Shown: piece by piece, positions 43,586 to 52,297 of the stretch
Numbering within the stretch: position 1 is the stretch's first letter
Layout of the letters: each line of letters begins with the position of its first letter
Origin: Chthonomonas sp.
Lineage (GTDB): Bacteria > Armatimonadota > Fimbriimonadia > Fimbriimonadales > Fimbriimonadaceae
NCBI GenBank assembly: GCA_016788115.1
Contig: JAEURR010000008.1
Location: forward strand, 1 to 64,000
Direction of reading: 5' to 3'
Length of the DNA stretch: 64,000 bases
Position numbers and translations under genes: made by a program
Notes under the pieces: generated by a model
Databases searched by the model: none
Told to the model about the DNA's origin: nothing
What the model saw: the letters and a program-made list of their open reading frames with translations, nothing else

Positions 43586-44685
43586 AGTGTGCGTACCGGC
43601 AGTCTCCGTTCCTCAAGCATGCGCTCGTCGAACGGGATTCCGTTCGATTGACGATACCGCGAATCGTAGTCCAGCGCGAGACCAACAGGGGATGCAGATG
43701 CTGGCCGGTCCCGGGTACCGGGCAGCAATAGCCGTAACTTCATCGGGTGAGCGGCGTCGATCTGCCGCATCAGCGGGGCAAGTAGCTGCTGGTCAACCTG
43801 TGCCAAGAGCCAGGCCATTTCCTCTAAGCGCTCGTGAGCGCGTAGAGACGTGAGCCCATCGAGCAGTAGCACGGTGGGTAACGTCGAGCGCGTGCTCGCC
43901 AGCGCCCGGTCCAGATCGACGTTGAGCCCATTGCCGTGCCATGCGCGTTCGCCGGGCAGGTAGCCAGCCAAGCGGGCTAGCCCTGCAAGTCGCGTGGAGC
44001 CGGACTCGATGCGGACCGCTTGACCTCTGTTTAAGGCGAGATTGGGCACGCGCTCGCGGAACCCCTGCCCCCAGGGCCAGAGTAAGTTGAGCTTCGGAAG
44101 TTCCTGGTCCACCCGCCGCTTGTTGATATCGAGGCCGCCCAGCAGCTCAACCGAGTCGTCGATGTACCGGCGCAGCATTTTCTCGCCGTCTCCCTCGGGC
44201 AGGACCTTGTGTACTGGGTTTCCGAAGGCGTTCGATGCCGCCACCGTTCCCATGTCGATCGAGCCATCTTCCCAGACTAAGCCGTGGTCGAGTTCTTCTC
44301 CGGGCACCAGCGTGAGGCGCGGCGTGTTCAGGCGCTCTGCCGCAGCCAATAGCTCTTTCAGATCGGAGTGATTCGGGCGTTGGGTGGTCGGTCCGATAAC
44401 TCCGTCGGCATTGACCGAAAGCAGTGATAAGTGAAAGTGGACGCTACGGTCCGGCGGGTCGACTCCCAACGCTGCGACCGTTAGGACTCCATCAGAAAGT
44501 CGGATCTGCGTAGGTTCAAATCCGAGGTACTCCGCCTCTGGAACCGCCGACTCAGGAGCCTCGCGAATCAAGAAAAGTTCGGATTCCTCAGCAAGACGCG
44601 CAAAATGGGGTAGCTTTGTACGAAGGACCGATTCGTCCTCTCGCAGGGATGCGCCATTCGGCAGGATGAGGAGGATCGTGGACAC
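43537..44685 (-). CDS. Degenerate cofactor-independent phosphoglycerate mutase-like protein (ApgM type)
   Basis: 382 residues. The middle matches ApgM-type mutases of the alkaline phosphatase superfamily: LDINKRRVDQELPKLNLLWPWGQGF and then TRLAGLARLAGYL. The N-terminus, where real enzymes have a metal-binding DG-x-x-D loop, reads LLILPNGASLRED, so the aspartates are missing. It is therefore probably not an active mutase. It shares an overlap with the HEAT-solenoid gene, which suggests joint expression. The family call rests on the central motif. Confidence 0.6.
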   Translation of the reverse strand: MSTILLILPNGASLREDESVLRTKLPHFARLAEESELFLIREAPESAVPEAEYLGFEPTQIRLSDGVLTVAALGVDPPDRSVHFHLSLLSVNADGVIGPTTQRPNHSDLKELLAAAERLNTPRLTLVPGEELDHGLVWEDGSIDMGTVAASNAFGNPVHKVLPEGDGEKMLRRYIDDSVELLGGLDINKRRVDQELPKLNLLWPWGQGFRERVPNLALNRGQAVRIESGSTRLAGLARLAGYLPGERAWHGNGLNVDLDRALASTRSTLPTVLLLDGLTSLRAHERLEEMAWLLAQVDQQLLAPLMRQIDAAHPMKLRLLLPGTRDRPASASPVGLALDYDSRYRQSNGIPFDERMLEERRLPVRTLWEACDEFLSSAALLS

Positions 44686-44718
44686 TAATCGGCATTATGC
44701 TCGAGGCGAGGACTAAGG

Positions 44719-45453
44719 ATGGTCAATACACTCATTGCAGCACTCAGCATCATCTCTCACTCTGGTGAGGTGATTGCAAACCGTACATCGACGCTGGAAA
44801 TCTTGCGCGCCAGCCGCGACGCCCGATCCAGTGAGATCGAGCGCGGGGCGCGACCACGCATCGTCACGCAAGGTTCGACCCGATCGCGCCGTGTCGCGCT
44901 AACTTTTGATGACGGTCCCCAGCCCGAGACGACGGACAAGATTCTCGCGATCCTACGGAAGCGAAATATCCGCGCGACCTTCTTCATGATCGGTGCCAAG
45001 GTTCAGGCGGATATGAGTATCGCACGCCGGGTTCTGGATGCGGGTCACGAGATCGGCAATCACACCCAGATGCACCCGAATCTAACCAAGCTTGATCCAA
45101 GCGCAGTGTTCGAGGAGTACGGGAGCGCGAGCCAACTCCTGGAGGAGACCTTGGGGATATCGCCGTACCTGTGCCGCCCTCCCGGGGGGAACTACGATCG
45201 TTCGGTTGTAGATCAGTCGACTGCGTTGGGAATGACGACCGTGCTGTGGACCAGCAACGCCGCCGACACACGGCTGGAAACACCCGCGGATATCGCAAAA
45301 GTCGTGCTCGCCAAAGCCAAACCGGGCGGCATTCTGTTGCTCCATGACACGGTGGAACTCACGGTCGAAGCCCTTCCGCTCATCCTGGATGGGCTGCAGA
45401 AGAAGCGGCTGAAGCCGGGCACGGTTGGCGAGCTCTTTGGCCTTCAGCCCTGA
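44719..45453 (+). CDS. Polysaccharide deacetylase, NodB/CE4 family
   Basis: 244 residues. A weak hydrophobic N-terminus may be a signal. The NodB motifs are present: TFDDGPQPE (Asp64, Asp65), the metal-binding HTQMH (His115, His119), RPPGGNYD, and LLLHDT near the C-terminus. Such enzymes remove acetyl groups from peptidoglycan, chitin or other cell-wall glycans outside the cytoplasm. The substrate is unknown. Its 3' end overlaps the convergent DCC-family gene by ten bases. Confidence 0.88.
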   Translation: MVNTLIAALSIISHSGEVIANRTSTLEILRASRDARSSEIERGARPRIVTQGSTRSRRVALTFDDGPQPETTDKILAILRKRNIRATFFMIGAKVQADMSIARRVLDAGHEIGNHTQMHPNLTKLDPSAVFEEYGSASQLLEETLGISPYLCRPPGGNYDRSVVDQSTALGMTTVLWTSNAADTRLETPADIAKVVLAKAKPGGILLLHDTVELTVEALPLILDGLQKKRLKPGTVGELFGLQP

Positions 45454-45809
45454 CGGCGGGGTAGCTCGCACGTACGGGTTCCGAACCACTTGAGCCGGTA
45501 GCGGTCTACGACGGCGTACCCGAGATGAATCAACTGGCGCAACCCGGGAACCCGCGCGAGGCTGTACAAGAGTCGCAGGGGCCAAGGAGCGATGCTGAGA
45601 AGCTTGATCCAGGCGTCCCCGGCCGTGTACACCCGGTCCGCTTCTAGAACCATGGCGCCGGTGTCGTAGCCTTTATCTTGCGCTTCTGCGGATTGGAGCG
45701 GCATGGCCACGAGTTCTTGGCCATACCGTTTCGCCCAGCGCTCGGCGCGCAACTGGCTGGTGTGGCACAAGTTGCATCCTCCGTCGTAGTAGAGTCGCCA
45801 GGGGGTCAT
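45444..45809 (-). CDS. DCC-family thiol-disulfide oxidoreductase-like protein (DUF393)
   Basis: 121 residues from ATG 45809. The N-terminus WRLYYDGGCNLCHTS has the D-G-x-C-x-x-C motif of the DCC/DUF393 group, which has a thioredoxin-like fold. The rest is helical with a late RYRLKWFG segment. Function in bacteria is not established. A longer upstream frame is ignored because it reads through the promoter side of the next gene. Confidence 0.8.
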   Translation of the reverse strand: MTPWRLYYDGGCNLCHTSQLRAERWAKRYGQELVAMPLQSAEAQDKGYDTGAMVLEADRVYTAGDAWIKLLSIAPWPLRLLYSLARVPGLRQLIHLGYAVVDRYRLKWFGTRTCELPRRQG

Positions 45810-45860
45810 GTCCGCTACCATTCTACGCCCGCGGCGCGGAGTCTGTCGTACAATGCCCTC

Positions 45861-46898
45861 ATGAGACTTGCCCTGCTGTCCTTGGCTTGCCTGATTCCAC
45901 TTGCTGCACGGGCAACACCCGTCTCCGATTTTCAGGGGGCTGTGGACTACGCCATGCAAGATCTGGCCTCGCCGTACACGATCTCGGGGTTCGTGAGCCA
46001 GACCGGAATGACGGACACCAACGATTTCGAGGCGATTGCCAAGCCAGCGGGCTCGTTGACGGGTACCGCGAGCCTGGCGACGCTGGCAGGGCAGCTTGGA
46101 CTAACCGACCAAGCGACGATGACAGGCACGGCGACGGGTAGCGACAGCATCAAGTGGATTTTGTCAGCCCCCACCGCGATCGGGAAGACGGTCAACGTCA
46201 CGGTGAATGGATCGACCGTGGCGGTCAAGATTACGGGAATCACCGGCGAACTCAACGGGCGGCTGACGAATATCGTGCCGATTCCGGACCCCAAGTCGGG
46301 TGTGGGCCGCAATGTCCGCATTGAACCTATCGCAGCAGGGCCGAATTTCGTCCAGGTGAAGGGTACGGTTTCGATCTTCTTTCCAGTTACGTACCGGATT
46401 GATCCTGCGGCGTACATCGGCTATGGCGGTTCGGGAACCGTAGTGTCCACCGTCTCGGGCACCGTATCGCTGGGGTCGATCGGGGCCGATAGCCCAGCGG
46501 GAAAGACGCTTACGCTCCAGTTCTTCGACGCTGGCTCGAACCTTGTCCGTACCGAGAACACACCCCTGAACGCGAGCGGAGGTTATTCGGTGACCGTACC
46601 GCTTTACGGAGACTATTCGGTAGTGGCGCGGGTGTCGCACTGGCTGAGTGCAGTGCACGTGAACAAGAGCGTGCGGACCGCGGCGACGCTGAACTACGCG
46701 ATGCTCAACGGCAACTGCAACGGCGATGATGAGATCGACTTCTTCGACTATCTCGCCATCAGCGCAAGTTACGATTCGAACGTCGGAGATCCGCAGTACT
46801 CGGCGAGCGCGGATCTGAACGAAGACGGCACGGTTGATTTGTTCGATTACCTAATCTTGAGCTCGAACTACGAGCAGTCTGGGCCAATTCCGCAGTGA
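45861..46898 (+). CDS. Secreted protein with dockerin-like tail
   Basis: 345 residues from ATG 45861, which begins a clean signal peptide MRLALLSLACLIPLAARA. The central part is beta-rich and unrecognised. The last 130 residues are the same tail as in four other proteins here: a beta-sandwich with VSHWLSAVH and two EF-hand-like loops followed by DFFDYLAI and DLFDYLIL. A TACAAT -10-like element lies eight bases upstream of the start codon, too close to be its own promoter with a long leader. It is followed by a glycosyltransferase gene. Confidence 0.8.
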   Translation: MRLALLSLACLIPLAARATPVSDFQGAVDYAMQDLASPYTISGFVSQTGMTDTNDFEAIAKPAGSLTGTASLATLAGQLGLTDQATMTGTATGSDSIKWILSAPTAIGKTVNVTVNGSTVAVKITGITGELNGRLTNIVPIPDPKSGVGRNVRIEPIAAGPNFVQVKGTVSIFFPVTYRIDPAAYIGYGGSGTVVSTVSGTVSLGSIGADSPAGKTLTLQFFDAGSNLVRTENTPLNASGGYSVTVPLYGDYSVVARVSHWLSAVHVNKSVRTAATLNYAMLNGNCNGDDEIDFFDYLAISASYDSNVGDPQYSASADLNEDGTVDLFDYLILSSNYEQSGPIPQ

Positions 46899-46904
46899 GC
46901 GGGT

Positions 46905-48002
46905 ATGGTTTCAGCCGTGTCCGAGCCTACGCTTTCGCTCGCCGTCATGGTCAAAAACGACGCCGTCCGGTTGCGCCGGGCGATCGACTCGTGTAGCGAC
47001 TTTGTGGATGAGGTGGTTGTCCTCGATACCGGCTCCAGTGACGACTCGGTCTTCGTGGCCAAGGAGTGTGGGGCGGGGGTCATCGAGCGGTCTTGGCCCG
47101 GTGAGTTCGACACCGCGCTGAATTGGCTACTGGACGAAATCAAGACGGACTGGGTGCTGCGATTGGACTCGGACGAGTGGTTCGAGGAGAGCCCGGGATC
47201 GGAGATCCGTGGACTGATCCAGAGGCCGGACATCTTCGTGATCCAGATCATCAGGAGGGACTACCTTCCCGAGGATCGGCACTCCGACCTAACCATCCCA
47301 CGCATCTGGCGCAACCACCCGCAGATGCGCTACCAGGGGATCATTCACGAGCAGTTCACCGGTCCGACGCTGCATGAGGTGGGGCAGGGAAGGCTGATCT
47401 ACGACTCGGCGATCTTGCTACATCACGACGGTTACCGGACCGGTTCGCGAACAGATCGCCTGCGCCGCAATGAGGAGCTGATTCGCCAGGAACTGGAGAA
47501 GCGCCCAGGCCAACTCTACTACGAGATTTGCTTGGTGGATACGCTCGCCGAACTCCAGGAGCCCGAGGCTGAGACGGAGCGCGAAGCACTCTTTGACCGC
47601 GTGGTGAAGACGCAGCGGCCGCCCGAGCAAGAGCTCTTCGCCGTCCCCCTCGCCAAGTGGATGATCGAAGTCGGACCCGACCGATTTTTTCACCCCCAGA
47701 CCGGCAAGCGGATCCGCTACGCGCTGCAGCATTTTCCCCGTGTCCCTGGCATGCTCTGGGCTTGCGCCGACCTGGAGCAGAGGAGGGGCAACTTGCGCGA
47801 GGCGCTGGAGATTTACCTCGCGCTGGACCGCATGGGGGAAACGGGCGAATACGATCAGACGCTTTCCGTGAACCGGCATCTGATCTCGGACGAGTGTTGG
47901 ATGCGCATCGTGCAGCTTGGAACCCAATTGGGCCGGCATGACGCGGTGGCCATGGCCAACCACAAGTTGGAAACCTGGGCGAGGATGCATAGCGAAGGAT
48001 AA
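46905..48002 (+). CDS. Family 2 glycosyltransferase
   Basis: 365 residues with a GT-A fold: LSLAVMVKNDAVRLRRAI at the start, VVLDTGSSDDS for the nucleotide site and LRLDSDEWF with the DxD-like metal site. The C-terminal half is helical with TPR-like pairs (ADLEQRRGNLREALEIYLAL). This is the pattern of glycosyltransferases joined to TPR repeats that modify proteins or surface glycans. The acceptor is unknown. It begins six bases after the dockerin-tail gene. Confidence 0.87.
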   Translation: MVSAVSEPTLSLAVMVKNDAVRLRRAIDSCSDFVDEVVVLDTGSSDDSVFVAKECGAGVIERSWPGEFDTALNWLLDEIKTDWVLRLDSDEWFEESPGSEIRGLIQRPDIFVIQIIRRDYLPEDRHSDLTIPRIWRNHPQMRYQGIIHEQFTGPTLHEVGQGRLIYDSAILLHHDGYRTGSRTDRLRRNEELIRQELEKRPGQLYYEICLVDTLAELQEPEAETEREALFDRVVKTQRPPEQELFAVPLAKWMIEVGPDRFFHPQTGKRIRYALQHFPRVPGMLWACADLEQRRGNLREALEIYLALDRMGETGEYDQTLSVNRHLISDECWMRIVQLGTQLGRHDAVAMANHKLETWARMHSEG

Positions 48003-48020
48003 ACCCGATACACTTGCTCC

Positions 48021-48476
48021 ATGGCACATTTGCATGAGTATCCGGTTCGCGTGGAATGGACCGGCGGCCGCGAGGGCGGCGGTACCGTCACGGCAGAGCG
48101 ATCGTCCTCCAGTCAAGCTTTGAGCGTCCCTCCCGAATTCCAGGGTCCTGGCGCGGGCACCAATCCGGAAGAGCTGCTCGCGAGCGCGATCGCCTCTTGC
48201 TACACCATCACGCTGGGCATCATCACCGCCAACCAGAAGGTTCCGGTCATGAACGTTGTGACACAGGCGGTCGGAACGGTCGAGCAGAGCGGCATGCAGT
48301 TCAACTACAAGTCGGTCGTGATCCGTCCGACGATCACACTGGCCGCCGACGCGGACGATGCTGCCGAAGCCAAGGCGCACGATTTGGCCCACAAGGCCGA
48401 CGGCTACTGTATCATCACGAATGCCGTACGCGGCAAAGTCGAAATCACCGTCGAACCAACCGTGCTCCGAGGCTGA
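48021..48476 (+). CDS. OsmC-family peroxiredoxin-like protein
   Basis: 151 residues. The two catalytic cysteines are in ASAIASCYTITL and the late DGYCIITNAVRG. The order GAGTNPEELLASAIASC matches the OsmC subfamily, which removes organic hydroperoxides with a two-Cys site. It is followed one base later by tpiA. Confidence 0.9.
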   Translation: MAHLHEYPVRVEWTGGREGGGTVTAERSSSSQALSVPPEFQGPGAGTNPEELLASAIASCYTITLGIITANQKVPVMNVVTQAVGTVEQSGMQFNYKSVVIRPTITLAADADDAAEAKAHDLAHKADGYCIITNAVRGKVEITVEPTVLRG

Positions 48477-48477
48477 A

Positions 48478-49281
48478 ATGAAGAAGCGCAGACCGCTCGT
48501 CGCTGGAAACTGGAAGATGAACTACACTGCCGCCGAAGCCGCGGCGGTAGTGCAGCAGCTGCTGCGCGCGGTCGCCATGCGTGAAGACGTGGATGTAGTG
48601 CTTTGCCCATCTTTCCTGTCGCTGTGGCGCGTGCACGATGTGCTGAAGGGCGAGCGGGTGCAGCTTGGGGCGCAGGACGTATTCTGGGCCGCTTCGGGTG
48701 CGTTCACGGGTTCGGTCAGTGCGACCATGCTCGCCGAGGCGGGCGTGAGCTACTGCGTCGTGGGGCACAGCGAAACTCGCGGACGGTTTGGCAAGCTTGA
48801 GGTGCCCGAAAACGCCGTCGGCTACTTCGCGGAGACGGATGAGACGGTCCGGCTGAAGATCGAGGCGCTACTGGGTCATGGCATCGCACCGATCTTGTGC
48901 GTGGGCGAGACCCTGGCCGAGCGCGAGGCAGGGCAGACTGACGAAGTCATCGCCGCGCAGCTGCGGGGTGCCCTGGCGGGGTTCGATGAGGCCGAACTGG
49001 CTGGGTTGGTGATCGCCTATGAACCCGTTTGGGCCATCGGCACGGGAAAGGTGTGTGAGGTCGATGAGGCCGAGCGCGTGTGTGCAACCTTGCGCCACGA
49101 ACTTGAGGCGATGCTGGGCGAGGAACTGGCCGAGCGGACCCGAGTCCTATACGGCGGCAGCGTGAAGCCGGATAATGCCCGTGCGCTCTTCGACCAGCCG
49201 AACATTGACGGTGGCCTAGTGGGTGGCGCGAGCCTGAAGGCGGACGATTTCAGCAAGGTGATCGCGGCGGCAAACGCGTAG
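48478..49281 (+). CDS. tpiA: Triosephosphate isomerase
   Basis: 267 residues from ATG 48478. The active-site residues are all present: Lys in AGNWKMN, His in VVGHSETRGRFG and Glu in IAYEPVWAIGTGK. It interconverts glyceraldehyde 3-phosphate and dihydroxyacetone phosphate in glycolysis. The frame upstream belongs to the OsmC gene, so the start is well placed. Confidence 0.97.
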   Translation: MKKRRPLVAGNWKMNYTAAEAAAVVQQLLRAVAMREDVDVVLCPSFLSLWRVHDVLKGERVQLGAQDVFWAASGAFTGSVSATMLAEAGVSYCVVGHSETRGRFGKLEVPENAVGYFAETDETVRLKIEALLGHGIAPILCVGETLAEREAGQTDEVIAAQLRGALAGFDEAELAGLVIAYEPVWAIGTGKVCEVDEAERVCATLRHELEAMLGEELAERTRVLYGGSVKPDNARALFDQPNIDGGLVGGASLKADDFSKVIAAANA

Positions 49282-49550
49282 GCCGGGACGGCCCGGTGGG
49301 TGGTGCTGGCCTGTCGCCGTGATGGGGCTATGAAAACCCGTGCAACCGCGGCAGCTTGGTGGGTGGAGCAGTTGCGGAAATTTTTGATTTCCGCAGCTTG
49401 ATCTAGGCCTAGAGCCCTGCATTTCACTCTCAGGTGATTCCGTGCATCGGTGGCGGCCAAGTGGGGAATCGTCGGACTTTGGCTGGGTGGACGGGCTTGG
49501 CTGGCTCTTGCGCCCGCCCGCCGCCCGGGGTAGAATCTCGACTCTAGCGT
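49282..49550. other. Non-coding stretch before tRNA-Glu
   Basis: No gene is seen in these 269 bases. It contains a GC-rich short hairpin right after tpiA, a second hairpin GCGGAAAT/ATTTCCGC at 49374-49394 with a T-rich loop, and two copies of a GGTGGGTGG motif (near 49295 and 49359). The tRNA promoter is at its end. Confidence 0.5.
49508..49536 (+). promoter_or_regulatory. Promoter of tRNA-Glu
   Basis: TTGCGC and TAGAAT are spaced by 17 bases and end 14 bases before the tRNA, a fair sigma-70 match. Confidence 0.5.
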
Positions 49551-49624
49551 GCTCCCGTCGTCTAGCGGTTTAGGACATCGCCCTCTCACGGCGAAGATCG
49601 CGGGTTCGAATCCCGTCGGGAGTA
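49551..49624 (+). tRNA. tRNA-Glu (anticodon CTC)
   Basis: The acceptor GCTCCCG pairs with CGGGAGT (one G-U pair), the anticodon stem TCGCC/GGCGA holds loop CTCTCAC with anticodon CTC, and the T arm is CGGG/CCCG around TTCGAAT. CCA is encoded at 49625-49627. The gene is the likely integration target for the modules that follow. Confidence 0.95.
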
Positions 49625-49674
49625 CCAGCCTCTTTAGGTTCAAAATAGACCTGGAACCGAACGGGATTGGAACC
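49621..49674 (+). repeat. Island repeat copy A, at the tRNA-Glu 3' end
   Basis: A shortened copy of the repeat seen at 52154 and 60861. It shares GTACCAGC, then TTAGGTTCAAA, a GGTTC/GAACC hairpin and ACCGAACGGGATTGGAAC. The last part is an inverted match to the tRNA T arm just upstream. Confidence 0.6.
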
Positions 49675-49747
49675 AAAACATCCACTGATTTGCCCCTTAT
49701 GTTCTCTCTTGCTGGTCACCAAGTTTCGTAAATGACGAGAACGAGAT

Positions 49748-50854
49748 TCAGCTTTCCCTGACATTGTATTGGATGTCCTGCAGGTTAAACTCGCCGTAGA
49801 CGAAGTCGCCGGTCGGTGTTTTCCACATTGCCGTCCCGAGGCGCGCAACCACATGGCCGCTGAACTCAAGATAGTCAGACAAGGGGGTCTCCCACCTCGC
49901 TGGAGTAAATGACTTGCCATCTTTGGAGGAGAAGAGCCGATCGTCAGACGAAAAGTTAACAAGGTCACCAGATTCATTGAAATCAAGAACTGCCGAAACA
50001 GTTTGACCCGAGTTTGAATAGGTGCCCTTAATCTTGTGATCATCAATCACTTCCCACTGGATGTCTAAAAACGGTAGGGCACCCGGTGCTAATACGCAGA
50101 AGTCGTTGAGAACGGTAACCGTCTCGGATTGGTACATTTCTGGCCCTCGCGCATCGGTGACCAGAATAGCCGAGGCAAGTCTTACCCTCATCAGTGCCGA
50201 TGATCCCTCATATTGGTGAAATACATCAAATGGAACGCCGAACATCGAAGCCTTCATCAGAAACAAGCGCTTTGGATCCGCCACACGGTTGAGCTGAGTC
50301 ACTGTGAAGTCCATCCATCTGGCTGATGGGCCGCTTCGAATACGTCCCTTAAAGCTCGCTTGGAAGTTGTATACTCTGGGTTGCCCAACTGCTCCGGAAC
50401 GTCGAACGTACTTCTGCAGCGCAGGCGGCAAGTGAGCGAGGTCGGCTTCCTCCAGCAATCGTGGCTCATATCTCCTATCTATCTCCTGATCCACAGCTCG
50501 GCGAAACTCTGCTCGAAAACTCATTGGCCCCTCGGCGAAGAAACCATAGAGAGCACCGATCAGCAACAACATGTTGCCTATAGTGCCAACTTTGGCATCG
50601 CTCCACGAAGTCAGGATGACTCCCTGTGACACAAGGCTCGCCAAGATGCCAACCGCCCACCACCACCGAGGAAAGGCGTACATTCCCACGACCGAAGTGA
50701 GGATCAGAAGGCTTGCGACAAGCCAAACTGCACCCAGTGGCCTCGATATTGGCTGAACCAGGCCAGGAACGTTGGCAAGGCCAAAGCCTTTTACAAAGCC
50801 CATGAGATGAATAAGGCCATGTATGGCAATAATGATCGAAAAGGCAATCTTCAT
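49748..50854 (-). CDS. DUF6544-like membrane protein
   Basis: 368 residues. Four membrane helices fill the first 115 residues. A soluble domain follows, with ALQKYVRRSGAVGQPRVYNF and a late SDYLEFSGHVVARLGTA, in the style of DUF6544/DUF6920 proteins, which have no known function. It is the first gene of the module downstream of tRNA-Glu and appears more A+T-rich than the core genes. Confidence 0.7.
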   Translation of the reverse strand: MKIAFSIIIAIHGLIHLMGFVKGFGLANVPGLVQPISRPLGAVWLVASLLILTSVVGMYAFPRWWWAVGILASLVSQGVILTSWSDAKVGTIGNMLLLIGALYGFFAEGPMSFRAEFRRAVDQEIDRRYEPRLLEEADLAHLPPALQKYVRRSGAVGQPRVYNFQASFKGRIRSGPSARWMDFTVTQLNRVADPKRLFLMKASMFGVPFDVFHQYEGSSALMRVRLASAILVTDARGPEMYQSETVTVLNDFCVLAPGALPFLDIQWEVIDDHKIKGTYSNSGQTVSAVLDFNESGDLVNFSSDDRLFSSKDGKSFTPARWETPLSDYLEFSGHVVARLGTAMWKTPTGDFVYGEFNLQDIQYNVRES

Positions 50855-50890
50855 TGCGGGCGCTCCAATTTTCTAATCATCAAGAGTCAC

Positions 50891-52036
50891 CTAGGCTTCG
50901 AATAACACTTGCTCAACCGGGCGTCTAAGAGAAACTGGCGTCGAGGCAGCATAACCAAAACGCAACAGTAGTTCTGCAGCGCTCTTCCCGAGCCCAAGCG
51001 CCGATTGAAGTTGCGGCCGCAACGAAGTCGTTTCGATTGGCTGGTTGAGTAACGCAGACTTGATATTCAGTGAGGTCATCTTCAGAGCGAGACGCTCGTA
51101 CACCTGACCGGTCCGTACCCATTGTGTTCTGTCTTCGGACGTCGACGACGTGATGACGACAGCTCCAGACGAGCCAAGGAGCTTGCTGACGTCTGCTTCC
51201 GATTGGTTTGACGGTTTCGTCTTGGATACAAATAGCCGTCCTAGCCATCCAGGCAACACTGGGTTTCCTGAACAACTCGTGAAAAGACCGTCGTACGTAT
51301 CTAAGGCTTCACGTTTGTTGAATCGTAACCAACTGATCAATTCATCAACGAAAGCATGGTCAGCCCATTGGATTAGGTTTCCTTGGCCAACATAGTCTGC
51401 TGTGGTTTTCAAGACCGAATCATCTAGTATCCAAGATAGTCCAATCCCAGGTTCTAAGGGAATCGACTGCAACTGGTCAACATCCTTCGATGGCACCTTC
51501 TTGCCGTCGTAAGCAGACCGTGTGTTTTGACGCAGGGCAATAGCATCTACCAAGGCACTCGAGACGGCTGTATCGTCAGTGAGACTAACTGCGATATAGT
51601 CCGCGGAATCTGGATAAGTCACATGGCAAGAAAATCCTGTTGCACTTGCGCCAATGATGAGGTTTTCAAGGGCACAGCCCAGGCTCATCCAGAGTTCCCT
51701 ATCATTTGGATCAACAACTGGAAGACGCCTGCTGTAATCAGGATGAACTTCGATGGTTTTTTGTTTGACCGTGAACTTCCAAGGTTGCGAATTGTGGCTA
51801 CTAGCTGCCAACGTTGCGTAATGGACAATCTTCCGCATCTGAGCTTGCAAGTCATCGCTGCCCAGGAGAATGGTACGAGACCGCTTTGCGGGGCCGTCAT
51901 AGTCGAGCCACGGCCGTATATCAAAGAGTGTTGCGCCACTCAGAACCGTGATTCCGCTTGCTGTCGTCATTATTAGAAACTTGCGGCGACTGACCGTCGC
52001 AGGAGTCCCTTTTCCCATTGACTCAAATCCTCGCAT
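50891..52036 (-). CDS. Tat-exported nitroreductase-like (Acg-type) protein
   Basis: 381 residues from ATG 52036, with GAGGAG three bases upstream. A Tat-type signal has SRRKFLIMTTASG followed by a hydrophobic stretch. The body follows the Acg branch of nitroreductases: ATLAASSHNSQPWKF, LIIGASATGFSC and a C-terminal LLRFGYA segment. Acg-type proteins bind flavin poorly and some store FMN. Export of a nitroreductase-like protein is unusual, since most are cytoplasmic. The function is unknown. Confidence 0.72.
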   Translation of the reverse strand: MRGFESMGKGTPATVSRRKFLIMTTASGITVLSGATLFDIRPWLDYDGPAKRSRTILLGSDDLQAQMRKIVHYATLAASSHNSQPWKFTVKQKTIEVHPDYSRRLPVVDPNDRELWMSLGCALENLIIGASATGFSCHVTYPDSADYIAVSLTDDTAVSSALVDAIALRQNTRSAYDGKKVPSKDVDQLQSIPLEPGIGLSWILDDSVLKTTADYVGQGNLIQWADHAFVDELISWLRFNKREALDTYDGLFTSCSGNPVLPGWLGRLFVSKTKPSNQSEADVSKLLGSSGAVVITSSTSEDRTQWVRTGQVYERLALKMTSLNIKSALLNQPIETTSLRPQLQSALGLGKSAAELLLRFGYAASTPVSLRRPVEQVLFEA

Positions 52037-52121
52037 TGCTCCTCGATGAATGCTCTTGGCTCTGGTCCCGACAACCGCTTCGGCGGTGGTAGGGTGTCCA
52101 CACTCTATTATACGCACTTTA

Positions 52122-52147
52122 TGGGAGGATCGAGTTTGATCCTCCCA
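52122..52147. terminator. Perfect hairpin before repeat copy B
   Basis: TGGGAGGATC pairs with GATCCTCCCA around GAGTTT. It lies seven bases before repeat B and between divergently placed sequences; it may be a terminator or part of the repeat element. Confidence 0.5.
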
Positions 52148-52153
52148 AAGTCA

Positions 52154-52260
52154 GTCAAAAAGGTTCTAAGCGCGTACACTTCGGTGTACCAGCACCTTTT
52201 AGGTTCAAATCGCGATTTTGCTCAGGTTCAAAATCTGAACCAACCGAACGGGATTCGAAC
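52154..52260 (+). repeat. Island repeat copy B
   Basis: 107 bases, 11 mismatches from copy C by eye count and the same length. It contains a perfect hairpin GTACAC-TTCG-GTGTAC, a second hairpin GGTTCA/TGAACC, and ends CCGAACGGGATTCGAAC, an inverted match to the tRNA-Glu T arm. It separates the nitroreductase module from the two-component module. Confidence 0.8.
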
Positions 52261-52297
52261 TTGATCGACTATCAAGGGCGAGCGCGGCTGTTTCTTA

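Noticed and set aside
49017-49685. Minus-strand frame across the tRNA-Glu gene with TGFEPAIFAVRG-like translation
   Set aside because: That string is the well-known translation of a tRNA antisense strand, so it is not a protein gene.
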